From positions 1 to 18,588 of the forward strand of contig JAJDEH010000181.1 of NCBI GenBank assembly GCA_029259935.1: a stretch of DNA of 18,588 nucleotides, in the 5' to 3' direction. Positions 1-7,465 of this stretch are shown here, in pieces. How positions within the stretch are numbered: the stretch's first letter is position 1; the number at the start of each line of letters is the position of its first letter. The position numbers and the translations under genes were made by a program. The notes below the pieces were generated by a model. That model did no database searches, was not told where the DNA came from, and saw only the letters and a list, made by a program, of their open reading frames with translations. Origin of the DNA: Planctomycetota bacterium. GTDB lineage: Bacteria; Planctomycetota; Planctomycetia; Pirellulales; Pirellulaceae.

Positions 1-8
1 GAGTGTGA
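1..8 (+). repeat. Left terminal inverted repeat of the IS (outermost part)
   Basis: GAGTGTGA matches the inward reading of the right end (1681-1688) at 7 of 8 positions. The true repeat may be longer, with gaps. Base 1 of the window could be the actual tip or lie a few bases inside it. Confidence 0.45.
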
Positions 9-91
9 TCCCTGTGGGGTCAGTTTTTTGGCGTTTTTGGCCGTTCAGGTTGCTGGAATGTAGGCGGAGTTTGGAAGTGGTATTTGAGAAA

Positions 92-151
92 GAGGCATCC
101 TTCGCGAGATTGGAGTTATCACAGTTCCAGTTCGCGTGGCAAGGATGCCTC
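92..151 (+). promoter_or_regulatory. Hairpin that would hide the transposase ribosome-binding site
   Basis: GAGGCATCCTT (92-102) and AAGGATGCCTC (141-151) form a perfect 11-base inverted repeat with a 38-base loop. The right arm begins with AAGGA, the only good Shine-Dalgarno sequence for the ATG at 153, and it ends two bases before that ATG. In a transcript entering from outside the element, the left arm would pair with and close the ribosome-binding site. This is the arrangement known from IS10, IS50 and IS200, where it prevents transposase synthesis from read-through transcripts. The repeat is seen directly; the function is inferred. Confidence 0.6.
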
Positions 152-152
152 A

Positions 153-1661
153 ATGAATCATCTTAAGAGTTTCGGTCTGGCGAATGCAACGGCGCAAGAG
201 AGAAAGGACGCGGCGGAAAGAATTGTCGATCAGTCATGGCGAACCGTGCGTCCGATACTCGTCGGAATCGTGCTGGAGTTCTTGGCTAAACCGCTGAGCC
301 CCGTCGCCTTCTTCGATCTGGAGATGGCGTTGCTTGCCTGTCTTCGAGAGTTGGGCCGTAGGATCGTGGAGCGGACGGTGAACTGCCTGGAACCGGAATG
401 CGCTGATCCGTTGCCTCGCGACCTGTGGTTTCAGTCTGGCGGTTATCGTCGACGCAACAACAAGACTTGCAATCGGCATCTGGCGTCGCTGTTTGGAACC
501 ATCACCTTGTGGCGGCGCGGGTACCGAAGTTGGGAACGCGATGAGGGCTCCCTCTTTCCATTGGAGATGCTGCTGGGGTTGGTGCAAGGCGCCACTCCTG
601 CATTACAGGATTACCTCGGACGACAAATGGCGGAAGCGGGGGCCAATCAAAGAAGGGTCTTGAAGGAATTGCGAGTTCGATGCGGCGTATCGATGGGCGT
701 CAAGCGTCTGCGGGCGGCCGTCGGCGCACTGAGTCAGTCACTAGGCCAGTGGCGCGAAGCAAGTCAAGTCGACGCACTTCTGGAAGCCCTGCAAAAAGCG
801 GCCCAAAGCAAGGGGTCTCGCAAGCCGGTGTTGTCGGTGGGACGCGATGGGATCACCTTGCGGGAGTACCAGAATCAACTCTTCGAGGTCGCCACCGCCG
901 CCACGCTAAGCGTCTATGATCGAGCGGGGAAGCGGCTGACCACCGTCTATCTGGCCTGGCCTCCAGAACTGGGCCAAGCCACGATGAGCCAGATGCTGAC
1001 AAACCTCTTGACGGAAGTGCTTCAGCGCTGGCAAGGCCCTCTTCCTCAACTAGCGTATGTCGCTGATTCCGGCGGTAGTGAAAGCAGCTACTTCGAAGAT
1101 GTGCTGCGCCGCATGGTTCACCCCAGGACCGGCAAGCGGCTTCTTTGGCAACGCGTCGTGGACTACTACCATGTCGCCGAACGCATTTGGACCATGGCCC
1201 ACAAGCTGTTCGGCAAAGACACGCGCGAATCGCATGGCTGGGCTCACCGCATGCTCAAGGCACTGAAAAAACCCAACGGACCCAGCCGCGTCTTGCATTC
1301 GGCCGCCAGTCACTTTCATCGCCGATGCTTGGAGCCGGCCGCCGCCAAAGACTTCTGGAAGGCGTATCGCTACATCCAACGGCGAACACACTTTCTGCAA
1401 TATCACGAGTACGCAGCCCGTCACATTCCACTCGGCAGCGGCGTTACCGAAGCGGCTTGCAAAACAATCTTCACCCAGCGCCTGAAGCTGTCTGGAATGC
1501 GTTGGACTTTTGAAGGCGCCAAAGCCATTCTCACGCTGCGAGTTGTCCTACTCAGCAACACCTGGGACGCGACCTTCGCCGCCCATCTGAAAGATTCCTA
1601 CCCCGCGAACCTACGACCTTACGCCCCGCACGGCCAAACTACAGAAAAAATTGCAGCATAA
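153..1661 (+). CDS. ISKra4-family transposase
   Basis: The 502-residue protein should catalyse cut-and-paste or copy-type movement of the surrounding element through a DDE (RNase H-like) domain. Visible catalytic candidates are Asp in SVGRDG, Asp in YVADSGG and Glu in GSGVTEAACK. The last block continues into TQRLKLSGMRW, which is highly characteristic of ISKra4-type transposases. The N-terminal third (about residues 1-180) is a helical and basic region, presumably DNA binding. I chose the ATG at 153 because AAGGA lies seven bases upstream (141-145). A TTG at 84 would add 23 residues (Ser- and Arg-rich) without adding recognisable family sequence. The frame is intact from end to end, so the enzyme may be active. 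A hairpin covers the ribosome-binding site (separate entry). Confidence 0.88.
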   Translation: MNHLKSFGLANATAQERKDAAERIVDQSWRTVRPILVGIVLEFLAKPLSPVAFFDLEMALLACLRELGRRIVERTVNCLEPECADPLPRDLWFQSGGYRRRNNKTCNRHLASLFGTITLWRRGYRSWERDEGSLFPLEMLLGLVQGATPALQDYLGRQMAEAGANQRRVLKELRVRCGVSMGVKRLRAAVGALSQSLGQWREASQVDALLEALQKAAQSKGSRKPVLSVGRDGITLREYQNQLFEVATAATLSVYDRAGKRLTTVYLAWPPELGQATMSQMLTNLLTEVLQRWQGPLPQLAYVADSGGSESSYFEDVLRRMVHPRTGKRLLWQRVVDYYHVAERIWTMAHKLFGKDTRESHGWAHRMLKALKKPNGPSRVLHSAASHFHRRCLEPAAAKDFWKAYRYIQRRTHFLQYHEYAARHIPLGSGVTEAACKTIFTQRLKLSGMRWTFEGAKAILTLRVVLLSNTWDATFAAHLKDSYPANLRPYAPHGQTTEKIAA

Positions 1662-1680
1662 ACACGTCCACGGTGAGATT

Positions 1681-1688
1681 TCACTCTC
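1681..1688 (-). repeat. Right terminal inverted repeat of the IS (outermost part)
   Basis: On the - strand this reads GAGAGTGA, the partner of the left end. It lies 20 bases behind the transposase stop codon. The cytochrome-like reading frame picks up immediately to the right. Confidence 0.45.
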
Positions 1689-1822
1689 CCAAAGCCGAGC
1701 GTCTTACCACGAAGTCGTGTATTTCATGTCACAAGAAGCACGCCGAGACCGACCATGTGTTCACCCAGTTCTATCCCGTTTTGCGAGCCGTGAAACCGAA
1801 ACGGCCCGCCGGTAACGGATAG
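1689..1822 (+). pseudogene. C-terminal fragment of a c-type cytochrome, cut by the IS
   Basis: A reading frame that ends at the TAG at 1820-1822 encodes, just behind the IS end, a short tail containing KSCISCHKKHAETDHVF and then TQFYPVLRAVKP. CISCH (bases 1718-1732) is a classical CXXCH covalent haem-binding motif. The combination of CxxCH, a short spacer, D-x-VF and QFYPxLR near the C-terminus recalls the tail of cytochrome P460 / cytochrome c'-beta proteins. That assignment is from memory of the family pattern and is moderate at best. There is no start codon: the frame runs straight back into the IS, so only the last 44 or so residues remain here. The 5' part must lie left of the window or has been lost. 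Confidence 0.65.
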
Positions 1823-1862
1823 CGCCCGGACGTGATTGGGCGTGAGTTGCTTCGAGAATTTC

Positions 1863-1874
1863 AGAACATGTTCT
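1863..1874. promoter_or_regulatory. 12-base perfect palindrome before the secreted-protein gene
   Basis: AGAACATGTTCT is fully self-complementary and ends 14 bases before the ATG at 1889, just before the GGAGA ribosome-binding site. Its position suits a repressor operator. It is not a standard LexA box: the GAAC/GTTC halves are two bases apart, not four. Confidence 0.35.
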
Positions 1875-1888
1875 AAGTTGGAGAAAGT

Positions 1889-2311
1889 ATGAAAACAAGA
1901 TTAGCGGCAGCGTTCCTATTTCTCGGCTCGTGTTCGGCCCTACGAGCAGATCTCGACATCAGAGAAATCACCCCAGACTTAGTTGAAATGCTTGGTTGGA
2001 AAGTCGAAGCTCACGAGAAGGAAGGGTATGTCCAATTCACTTTGCAGCTACCGGCGCGGCTACTTTCCGATGGAAGGACCGCACATCTAAGCGTTTGGCG
2101 CGACCGACACCTTGTCACGGCTTGCATTCTCGGACTTCACAAGAGGAAAGACGGCGACCGCTACGAATTTTCTGTATCGAGGCAATACTTGAAAGATTCG
2201 TCATTCGAACTGGGGCCAAAAGGTCTCGACGAGGACGGGCAGTACTATAGGGTGTACCTGAGGAAGTTTGCTCTCCGGAAGACGAAGGAAGTTCCCGCTG
2301 CTAAAGAGTAG
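1889..2311 (+). CDS. Small secreted protein of unknown function
   Basis: The 140-residue product starts with a typical export signal: MKTR, a hydrophobic run AAAFLFLG, and a likely cleavage site after ALRA near residue 20. The mature part of about 120 residues is mixed in charge. It seems rich in beta strand (YVQFTLQLPARLL, AHLSVWRDRHLV, YEFSVSRQYL, QYYRVYLRKFAL), suggesting a small periplasmic or extracellular beta-sandwich. I recognise no family motif. The ATG is preceded by GGAGA with a four-base gap, and by the palindrome at 1863-1874. It stands alone between the cut cytochrome gene and the PhzF-like gene. Confidence 0.7.
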   Translation: MKTRLAAAFLFLGSCSALRADLDIREITPDLVEMLGWKVEAHEKEGYVQFTLQLPARLLSDGRTAHLSVWRDRHLVTACILGLHKRKDGDRYEFSVSRQYLKDSSFELGPKGLDEDGQYYRVYLRKFALRKTKEVPAAKE

Positions 2312-2461
2312 CAACCCGTGGCGGAACGCCGTGCTGGAAGAGAATGTCGCCGCGGTGCGAACAAATGCGAACTAAAGTCAAGGTGTTGAATCAGTGAATC
2401 AACTTGCCTCGGTTGTTGCACTCATTGATTGTCGGGGCCCTGGCTCCGTGCGGTTTCGCTC

Positions 2462-3364
2462 ATGATTACGAAACATCCGGTCAAGGCATTCCAAGTCAAC
2501 GCATTTGCAAATCAAGTCGCATCTGGAAGTCCGACGGGCGTCGTCTTGAATGCCGATGATTTCGACGTCGACCGCATGTTGGCAATGGCTCGCACTCTTA
2601 AGTTCTCGCACACGGCTTTCTTGAGCAAGAGCCGTAGGCCGGATTGCGTGTTTGCCATCCGATTTGTCACGCCCAATGGCGAACTCAAGAATTGCGCTCA
2701 TGCAACAATTGCCGCTCACTGCTTCTGGGCCACGAAGTTCGGCGTCGAGGGGCACCAGCCGACTAAACAAGAAACGCCGGCCGGCGTTCAAGAGGTCTGG
2801 ACAACCGAAACCGACGAAGGCCTGATTGTGTTCTTCCGGCAGAACACAATCGTTCAAAAAGACGTTGACGTTGAGATCGTTCGACGTGTTACCGAAGCGC
2901 TTGGCTGCTCAAACGAGACGTTGCATCCGGACTATCCGGTCAGGCTCGTCTCACCAGGGTCGTTTCGATTCCTGATCGCACTGCGGTCCCGCCAAGACCT
3001 GCTCGCCCTTCGTCCTGACTTCATGAAACTCAACAAGCTGTGCGCGGATGTGGAAAGCATCGGCTGTTTTGCATTCTGGATAGGCAAGATCGGTGATCCT
3101 TGCGAAGCGCACGGCCGGATGTTTGCCCCAACGATCGGGGTGGATGAAGACGCGATCAACGGCAACAGTTCGGGCTGCCTAGGCGCGTATCTGATGGACC
3201 TGCCTGCCGGACAACGGCGTTGTGAGTTGCAAATGCAGGTATTGCAAGGTCATCAATCGGGCCAACCCGCTGCCGTGAAGGTCGAAGCAAGACGGGTAGG
3301 TGATCGAATTGAAACGTACGTAGGTGGCAGCGCGCAGGTGATGGGGCCGAGAGAGGTGGAATGA
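2462..3364 (+). CDS. PhzF/YddE-family isomerase-like protein with altered active site
   Basis: The protein of 300 residues has the diaminopimelate-epimerase-like two-lobed fold of the PhzF family. Landmarks are HPVKAFQVNAFAN at the N-terminus, GSPTGVVLNADD, FVTPNGELKNCAHATIAAH near residues 68-86, RMFAPTIGVDEDAINGNSSGCLGAYL, and LQGHQSGQPA near the C-terminus. The ATG at 2462 makes the protein begin exactly where family members do. A TTG at 2429 would add 11 unconserved residues, and neither start has a strong ribosome-binding site. In PhzF the catalytic glutamate sits in the LSE(S/T)xF block (Glu45 of Pseudomonas PhzF; HSETAF in E. coli YddE). Here the block reads KFSHTAFL, so that residue is histidine. 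The His of the CAHA block and the Asp of the DEDA block are present. The substrate is unknown. Confidence 0.85.
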   Translation: MITKHPVKAFQVNAFANQVASGSPTGVVLNADDFDVDRMLAMARTLKFSHTAFLSKSRRPDCVFAIRFVTPNGELKNCAHATIAAHCFWATKFGVEGHQPTKQETPAGVQEVWTTETDEGLIVFFRQNTIVQKDVDVEIVRRVTEALGCSNETLHPDYPVRLVSPGSFRFLIALRSRQDLLALRPDFMKLNKLCADVESIGCFAFWIGKIGDPCEAHGRMFAPTIGVDEDAINGNSSGCLGAYLMDLPAGQRRCELQMQVLQGHQSGQPAAVKVEARRVGDRIETYVGGSAQVMGPREVE

Positions 3365-3483
3365 ATTCATATTGCAAAGAAGGATTGAGTTTCTAGTTTG
3401 CAGCGCGCCGTCGCCCCGACTCATCGTCGTTGCTGGTCGGCCGGATTACGAGGACAGCCGGTTCGTCAACCAATTATTGTTTT

Positions 3484-3490
3484 AAGGGGA
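3484..3490 (+). promoter_or_regulatory. Ribosome-binding site fixing the TPR-redoxin start
   Basis: AAGGGGA ends six bases before the ATG at 3497. It decides against a longer reading from the TTG at 3398, whose first 33 residues are Arg-rich and would bury the signal peptide. Confidence 0.6.
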
Positions 3491-3496
3491 TTTCCA

Positions 3497-5767
3497 ATGG
3501 TTTCTCGATTGATCATTTTTGCGGCTGCGACGACCTGTTCGCTGGCATTTGCTGGCGAGAACGCGCGACCATCGGAATCCGAACCGAAGTGGGGACATTC
3601 CCATCTGGGTTCTGCCTACGACGAGGGGCCAAGAACAAAGCCATGGGTCTTTGAGGGAATCGGCCGGACCCATTTTCCGATAACGACAAAACACCCGGAA
3701 GTGCAGCAGTGGTTTGACCAGGGCAATACGCTGCTGCATGGATTCTGGTACTACGAAGCGGAACGCTCTTTTCGTTGGTGCGTCAAGCTTGATCCTGACT
3801 GCGCGATGGCCTACTGGGGACTGGCCCGTTGTGTGAAGTTTGACGATGACCGCGCCGAGAAATTCTTGAAGCAAGCTTCTGACCGGAAGCACTTGGTGAC
3901 ACAGCGGGAACGCGACTACATCGAACTGTGGGAGTCCAAATTTGCGATCGGCCAAGCCGATGACAATCGCGACGACCTAGTCAAAAAGTTTACGGTTCGT
4001 TTCGACAAGCTCTTGCTGAAATATCCGGATGATATCGAGGCCAAGTGCTTGTACTGGGTCGAAGTTCCCAGCGCTATCGATCCCAAGGTTGGACTGCAGA
4101 ACATCCCCTATCGTTACGCCATGGAGAGCGTGTTGCAGGATGCGCTGAAGATTGATCCGAACCATGTTGGCGTACTCCATTATCGAATTCACAACTGGGA
4201 CAGTTCGGAAAGTCATTTGGTTGTCGATAGTTGTCGGAGGCTACGCGAAGTGGCTCCCAAAAGTGGCCACCTGCAACACATGCCCGGCCACATATTTGAG
4301 GAGTTAGGCCTCTGGCACGAGGCGGCCATCGCGATGGATGCCGCGACTCGAATTGAAAAAGACTACATGCATCGACGCATGATTCTGCCCGAACAAAACT
4401 GGGACTATTTTCACAATCTAAGTTATCTCGGCTACATCCAAGAACAACTCGGCATGGTCCAGGCAGCCGCATTAGGGGCAGAACAATTATTGCGAGGACC
4501 CCGCGATGTCGAAGGCGGACATTTTCGCGCTTTGCAAAAGGTTCCAATGCTACGCGTCTTGGTGAAGTACGAAAAATGGCAAGAGATACTCGACGACAAA
4601 CAGACACTTCTAGGCTGGGATGAGAATAATCCGATTGAGCAGTTTTTCCGCCACTATGCGCGGTCTTATGCTCTGCTGGGAACTGGTGCAATAGATGAGG
4701 CGGGTGCCGAGATCGAGAAAGCTCGTCGTGTCTTCGACGAGCTGGCGGAAAAACAGAAAGAAAAGACGGAGGAGAACGATGACGCGCCTCTTACCTTTAG
4801 TGTTGACCAACTGGAATCGGTGCTGGGATGGAAAGTTTTGGAATTGCAGGGCAAGCTCGCGCTGGCTCGCGGAAACCAGCTCGATGGCATCGAGAAACTG
4901 TCCCGGGCAGCGAAGATGCAGTCGAAGCATTGGGCGAACGACCCACCTCTGGACCCGGTGTTCCTTTACAACAGTTTGGGCGAAGCCTACTTGGAAAGCG
5001 GCAGTTCTCGCCTAGCTGTTGAGGCATTTAGTCGAACGCTTGAAACCGTTACCAATGACGGTTTTGCTCTGAGCGGACTGGTGCGTGCTTACATGGAATT
5101 AGATGAACAAGCCAAAGCGGCCGACGCGCACAAAAAGCTGTTGGATGTCTGGTCTGACGCCGACCGACCGAACCGTTGGTTGGACGCAGCCATTGCCACT
5201 GGCGTCAAGATATCATCGGACGACGCGCGCGTCGTCCGAAAGAGTTACAAACGGGAAGTACTCGATCGAAAAGGTCCCAGCTTATGGATTCCGCCGAAGG
5301 CTCCTTCGCTCAGTGCGATTAACTCGAAGGGTAAGAAGGTCACACTGCGGAACTTTTTGGGGCGAAACGTGATAGTCATTTTCTATCTCGGTGGCGAGTG
5401 CCTGCACTGCATGGAGCAAATTCGCGAAGCGAACGAACGAGCGGCAACATTTCAATTGCATGCCACCGATATCGTGGCGATCAGCAAGGACGATGCCGAC
5501 ACGATCGCCGGCTACGAGAAATCAGGTTTCAACATCACGCTGCTGACCGATGCGGAATTCGCCAACGCCAAGAGATTTCGGTCGTTCGATGACTTCGAAG
5601 AGATTGAATTGCACTCAACCATATTGATCGACAAGAAGGGCCGGATTCATTGGTCGCAACATGGCGGCGACCCATTTATGGACTTTGAATTCCTGGAAAG
5701 TGAAGTCAAACGTCTTAATCGAAGTGTTTCGCCAAAGGACCTGCCAACCCAAAAACCAGTTGAGTAG
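3497..5767 (+). CDS. Secreted TPR protein with C-terminal thioredoxin-like (redoxin) domain
   Basis: I start the gene at the ATG at 3497: AAGGGGA lies six bases upstream and the product then begins with a clean signal peptide (MVSRLIIFAAATTCSLAFA, cut before GE). This gives 756 residues. Residues about 65-570 form helical tetratricopeptide-type repeats, beginning with a WFDQGNTLLHGFWYYEAERSF block followed by LDPDCAMAYWGLA. They also contain HMPGHIFEELGLWHEA and HNLSYLGY blocks that recur in a known planctomycete/acidobacterial TPR family. Residues about 590-745 resemble AhpC/TSA-TlpA proteins: APSLSAINSKGKKVTL, a strand VIVIFYL, then ECLHC with cysteines at 635 and 638, and a final STILIDKKGRIHW strand. 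The CxxC pair suggests thiol-disulfide chemistry in the periplasm. The TPR part probably binds a partner protein. Partner and substrate are unknown. Confidence 0.82.
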   Translation: MVSRLIIFAAATTCSLAFAGENARPSESEPKWGHSHLGSAYDEGPRTKPWVFEGIGRTHFPITTKHPEVQQWFDQGNTLLHGFWYYEAERSFRWCVKLDPDCAMAYWGLARCVKFDDDRAEKFLKQASDRKHLVTQRERDYIELWESKFAIGQADDNRDDLVKKFTVRFDKLLLKYPDDIEAKCLYWVEVPSAIDPKVGLQNIPYRYAMESVLQDALKIDPNHVGVLHYRIHNWDSSESHLVVDSCRRLREVAPKSGHLQHMPGHIFEELGLWHEAAIAMDAATRIEKDYMHRRMILPEQNWDYFHNLSYLGYIQEQLGMVQAAALGAEQLLRGPRDVEGGHFRALQKVPMLRVLVKYEKWQEILDDKQTLLGWDENNPIEQFFRHYARSYALLGTGAIDEAGAEIEKARRVFDELAEKQKEKTEENDDAPLTFSVDQLESVLGWKVLELQGKLALARGNQLDGIEKLSRAAKMQSKHWANDPPLDPVFLYNSLGEAYLESGSSRLAVEAFSRTLETVTNDGFALSGLVRAYMELDEQAKAADAHKKLLDVWSDADRPNRWLDAAIATGVKISSDDARVVRKSYKREVLDRKGPSLWIPPKAPSLSAINSKGKKVTLRNFLGRNVIVIFYLGGECLHCMEQIREANERAATFQLHATDIVAISKDDADTIAGYEKSGFNITLLTDAEFANAKRFRSFDDFEEIELHSTILIDKKGRIHWSQHGGDPFMDFEFLESEVKRLNRSVSPKDLPTQKPVE

Positions 5768-5870
5768 GCGGAATCAGCTTGAGCCTCTGGCCGCTTCATT
5801 GTGTGAGTTTCATGTCGGATTGTTGTCTAGTGGTTGCTGCCACCGAGCGAGTTGCAGTCGACACGGCAAA

Positions 5871-7355
5871 TCAGAACACCGAGGCGATTTTGCGAATCCT
5901 CGCTTTGATTTCCCGCGCTGTTCCGGAAGCGAACCCGAAGATCAGGCCGTTGTGATCGGGATTCGCCGTAATCGACATGCGTGACAAGGCATCCACTTGA
6001 ATTCCCAGATGCTCAATGCGCTGAACAAGCTTCGTGTCTTTGTGGCGGGTTAGAATTCGCGCAGAACAATGAAGTCCGGCCTCGGATCCGATGATCTCCA
6101 GCTTCCCACCGAGGTGCTGAGAAATCGATTCCACTAGTGCGGTTCGGCGCTGTTCGTGGACTTTGCGCATTCGTCGGATGTGCCGCTCAAAGTGACCAAG
6201 CTCCATGAAATCGTGGACAACCATCTGTAGGAAACGAGAGGGCGGGCGACTGACGTATTTTAATGCCGCCTCGAAGGCCTTCACTAAGAGCGGAGGCACG
6301 ATCACGTATCCCATTCCCAGCGCGGGAAACAGCACTTTGCTCAGGCTTCCGATGTAGATCGTTCGTTGTGAATTATCAAGACCCTGAAGCGAAGGTATCG
6401 GATGGTGTGCATAGTGATAGACGCTGTCGTAATCGTCTTCTATGATCGTCGCGGTGTACTTGTCTGCCCATGCCAGCAATTCCATTCTTCGCTCAATCGA
6501 CATCGTGACTCCCATGGGAAACTGATGCGATGGCGTCACATAGACCATCCGGGCATTGCCGGTTCGTGAACTTACCACCGCGCCATTCGCGTCGATTGGA
6601 ATCGGAATTATCCTCGCGCCGGTAGCGGTAATTGCCGCTCGCGCCCTCCGATAGCCCGGATCCTCAAACAGAACGCGATCGCCCGGATTGAGTAACAGGC
6701 GAGTCGCCACATCGATTGCTTGTTGTGCACCCGCGGTGATCATCACCTGCTCAGGCTGGCAGCGAACTCCGCGGAACGCTTTCGCATACTCGCAGATCGC
6801 TCTTCGCAGCGGCCCGTATCCAACAAAATCACCGTAGGCAAGATCGCCTGCTGATAACGTTCTTGCACGATGGCGGCACAGTTTTGCCCAAACGTCGACA
6901 GGAAACTCGTCGAGAGCCGGAACTCCAAGCCAAAAGAGAGCGGACTCATCTCGAGTGCCTGGATTCAAATCGTCGAACTGTTCGACCATTCGCATGCCGG
7001 TCGCGGATAATTCGATATCGGCATGTTCGATCGCCGCCGACATTTGCGGCGTGGCATCACTTCCGAACCGAACTAGACGATGGTCGTCTGGTAGATCGCG
7101 GCTTACGAAAGTCCCCGAGCCTGCACGTGCAGTCAAATAGCCCTCTGCAAGCAGTTGATCGTACGCATTGACGACCGTCATCCGGGAAACAGTGAGTTGC
7201 TCCGCGAGACTTCGCGTTGACGGTAGGCTTGTTCCCCGGGGCAAATCACCCGACAGAATGGCGTTGCAAATCCCATCGTAGATCTGACGGAACAGCGGTT
7301 CGTTTCTTCGTGCATCCAACCGGATAGTGCCCGCACCGAGAATTGTCTTCGCCAT
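5871..7355 (-). CDS. MocR/PdxR-type GntR-family regulator with aminotransferase-like domain
   Basis: The 494-residue protein joins an N-terminal GntR winged helix-turn-helix (about residues 10-85: PLFRQIYDGICNAILSGDL, LPSTRSLAEQLTVSRMTV, AEGYLTARAGSGTFV) to a fold-type I aminotransferase-like domain (about 115-490). Landmarks of the latter are ITAGAQQAID, FEDPGYRRAR, VTPSHQFPMG, IIEDDYDSVY and SLSK with the pyridoxal-phosphate lysine at about residue 340. Such proteins bind DNA as domain-swapped dimers and use PLP or a PLP adduct as signal. The ATG at 7355 has GGAG ten bases upstream (7366-7369), preferable to a TTG at 7394. The operator-like repeats in front fit autoregulation and control of the divergent methyltransferase. 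No vitamin B6 or GABA genes are nearby, so the metabolic target is open. Confidence 0.92.
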   Translation of the reverse strand: MAKTILGAGTIRLDARRNEPLFRQIYDGICNAILSGDLPRGTSLPSTRSLAEQLTVSRMTVVNAYDQLLAEGYLTARAGSGTFVSRDLPDDHRLVRFGSDATPQMSAAIEHADIELSATGMRMVEQFDDLNPGTRDESALFWLGVPALDEFPVDVWAKLCRHRARTLSAGDLAYGDFVGYGPLRRAICEYAKAFRGVRCQPEQVMITAGAQQAIDVATRLLLNPGDRVLFEDPGYRRARAAITATGARIIPIPIDANGAVVSSRTGNARMVYVTPSHQFPMGVTMSIERRMELLAWADKYTATIIEDDYDSVYHYAHHPIPSLQGLDNSQRTIYIGSLSKVLFPALGMGYVIVPPLLVKAFEAALKYVSRPPSRFLQMVVHDFMELGHFERHIRRMRKVHEQRRTALVESISQHLGGKLEIIGSEAGLHCSARILTRHKDTKLVQRIEHLGIQVDALSRMSITANPDHNGLIFGFASGTAREIKARIRKIASVF

Positions 7356-7406
7356 AAGTGGTCTACTCCGATGTGCCACAAGTGGATATTGCAACGATCC
7401 ACTTGT
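7356..7406. promoter_or_regulatory. Probable MocR/PdxR operator region
   Basis: Three AAGTGG-type boxes lie in 51 bases. AAGTGGTCTA (7356-7365) is directly in front of the mocR start codon. Then ACAAGTGGAT (7378-7387) and ATCCACTTGT (7397-7406) make a perfect 10-base inverted repeat with a nine-base spacer. From memory, the actinobacterial PdxR box has the form AAAGTGG-W-(T)-CTA, which the first box matches except at its first A. Several half-sites next to a mocR gene are the usual layout for this regulator family. The methyltransferase promoter on the other strand could be controlled from the same place. Confidence 0.6.
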
Positions 7407-7465
7407 CGTCCATAATTACCGCATCGCCAGGAGAATGCAACCTTGGAGCAATCGCATAGGCGAAC

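Larger units (their letters stand above)
1..1688 (+). mobile_element. ISKra4-like insertion sequence
   Basis: A single long transposase gene is flanked by short imperfect inverted ends. Reading inward, the left end begins GAGTGTGA at base 1 and the right end, on the opposite strand, begins GAGAGTGA at base 1688, so 7 of 8 bases agree. Further inward the similarity is broken: GTGG recurs in both ends only if a small gap is allowed. The right limit is supported independently, because reading frame of an unrelated cytochrome gene resumes just behind it. The left limit is at or beyond the window edge, so the target-site duplication cannot be tested. Family assignment rests on the transposase. The element size of about 1.7 kb fits a single-ORF element of this family. 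Confidence 0.75.

Noticed and set aside
2379..2406. Imperfect dyad CAAG-gtg-TTGA ... TCAACTTG before the PhzF-like gene
   Set aside because: It needs a three-base bulge and lacks a T run; too weak to call an operator or terminator.
4074..4691. - strand open frame opposite the TPR protein
   Set aside because: It lies wholly inside a convincing gene, with Arg/Ser/Pro-rich content and no family features.
5768..5870. Terminator between the converging TPR-redoxin and MocR genes
   Set aside because: Only a four-base stem (GTGG ttgctg CCAC) without a T run is visible.
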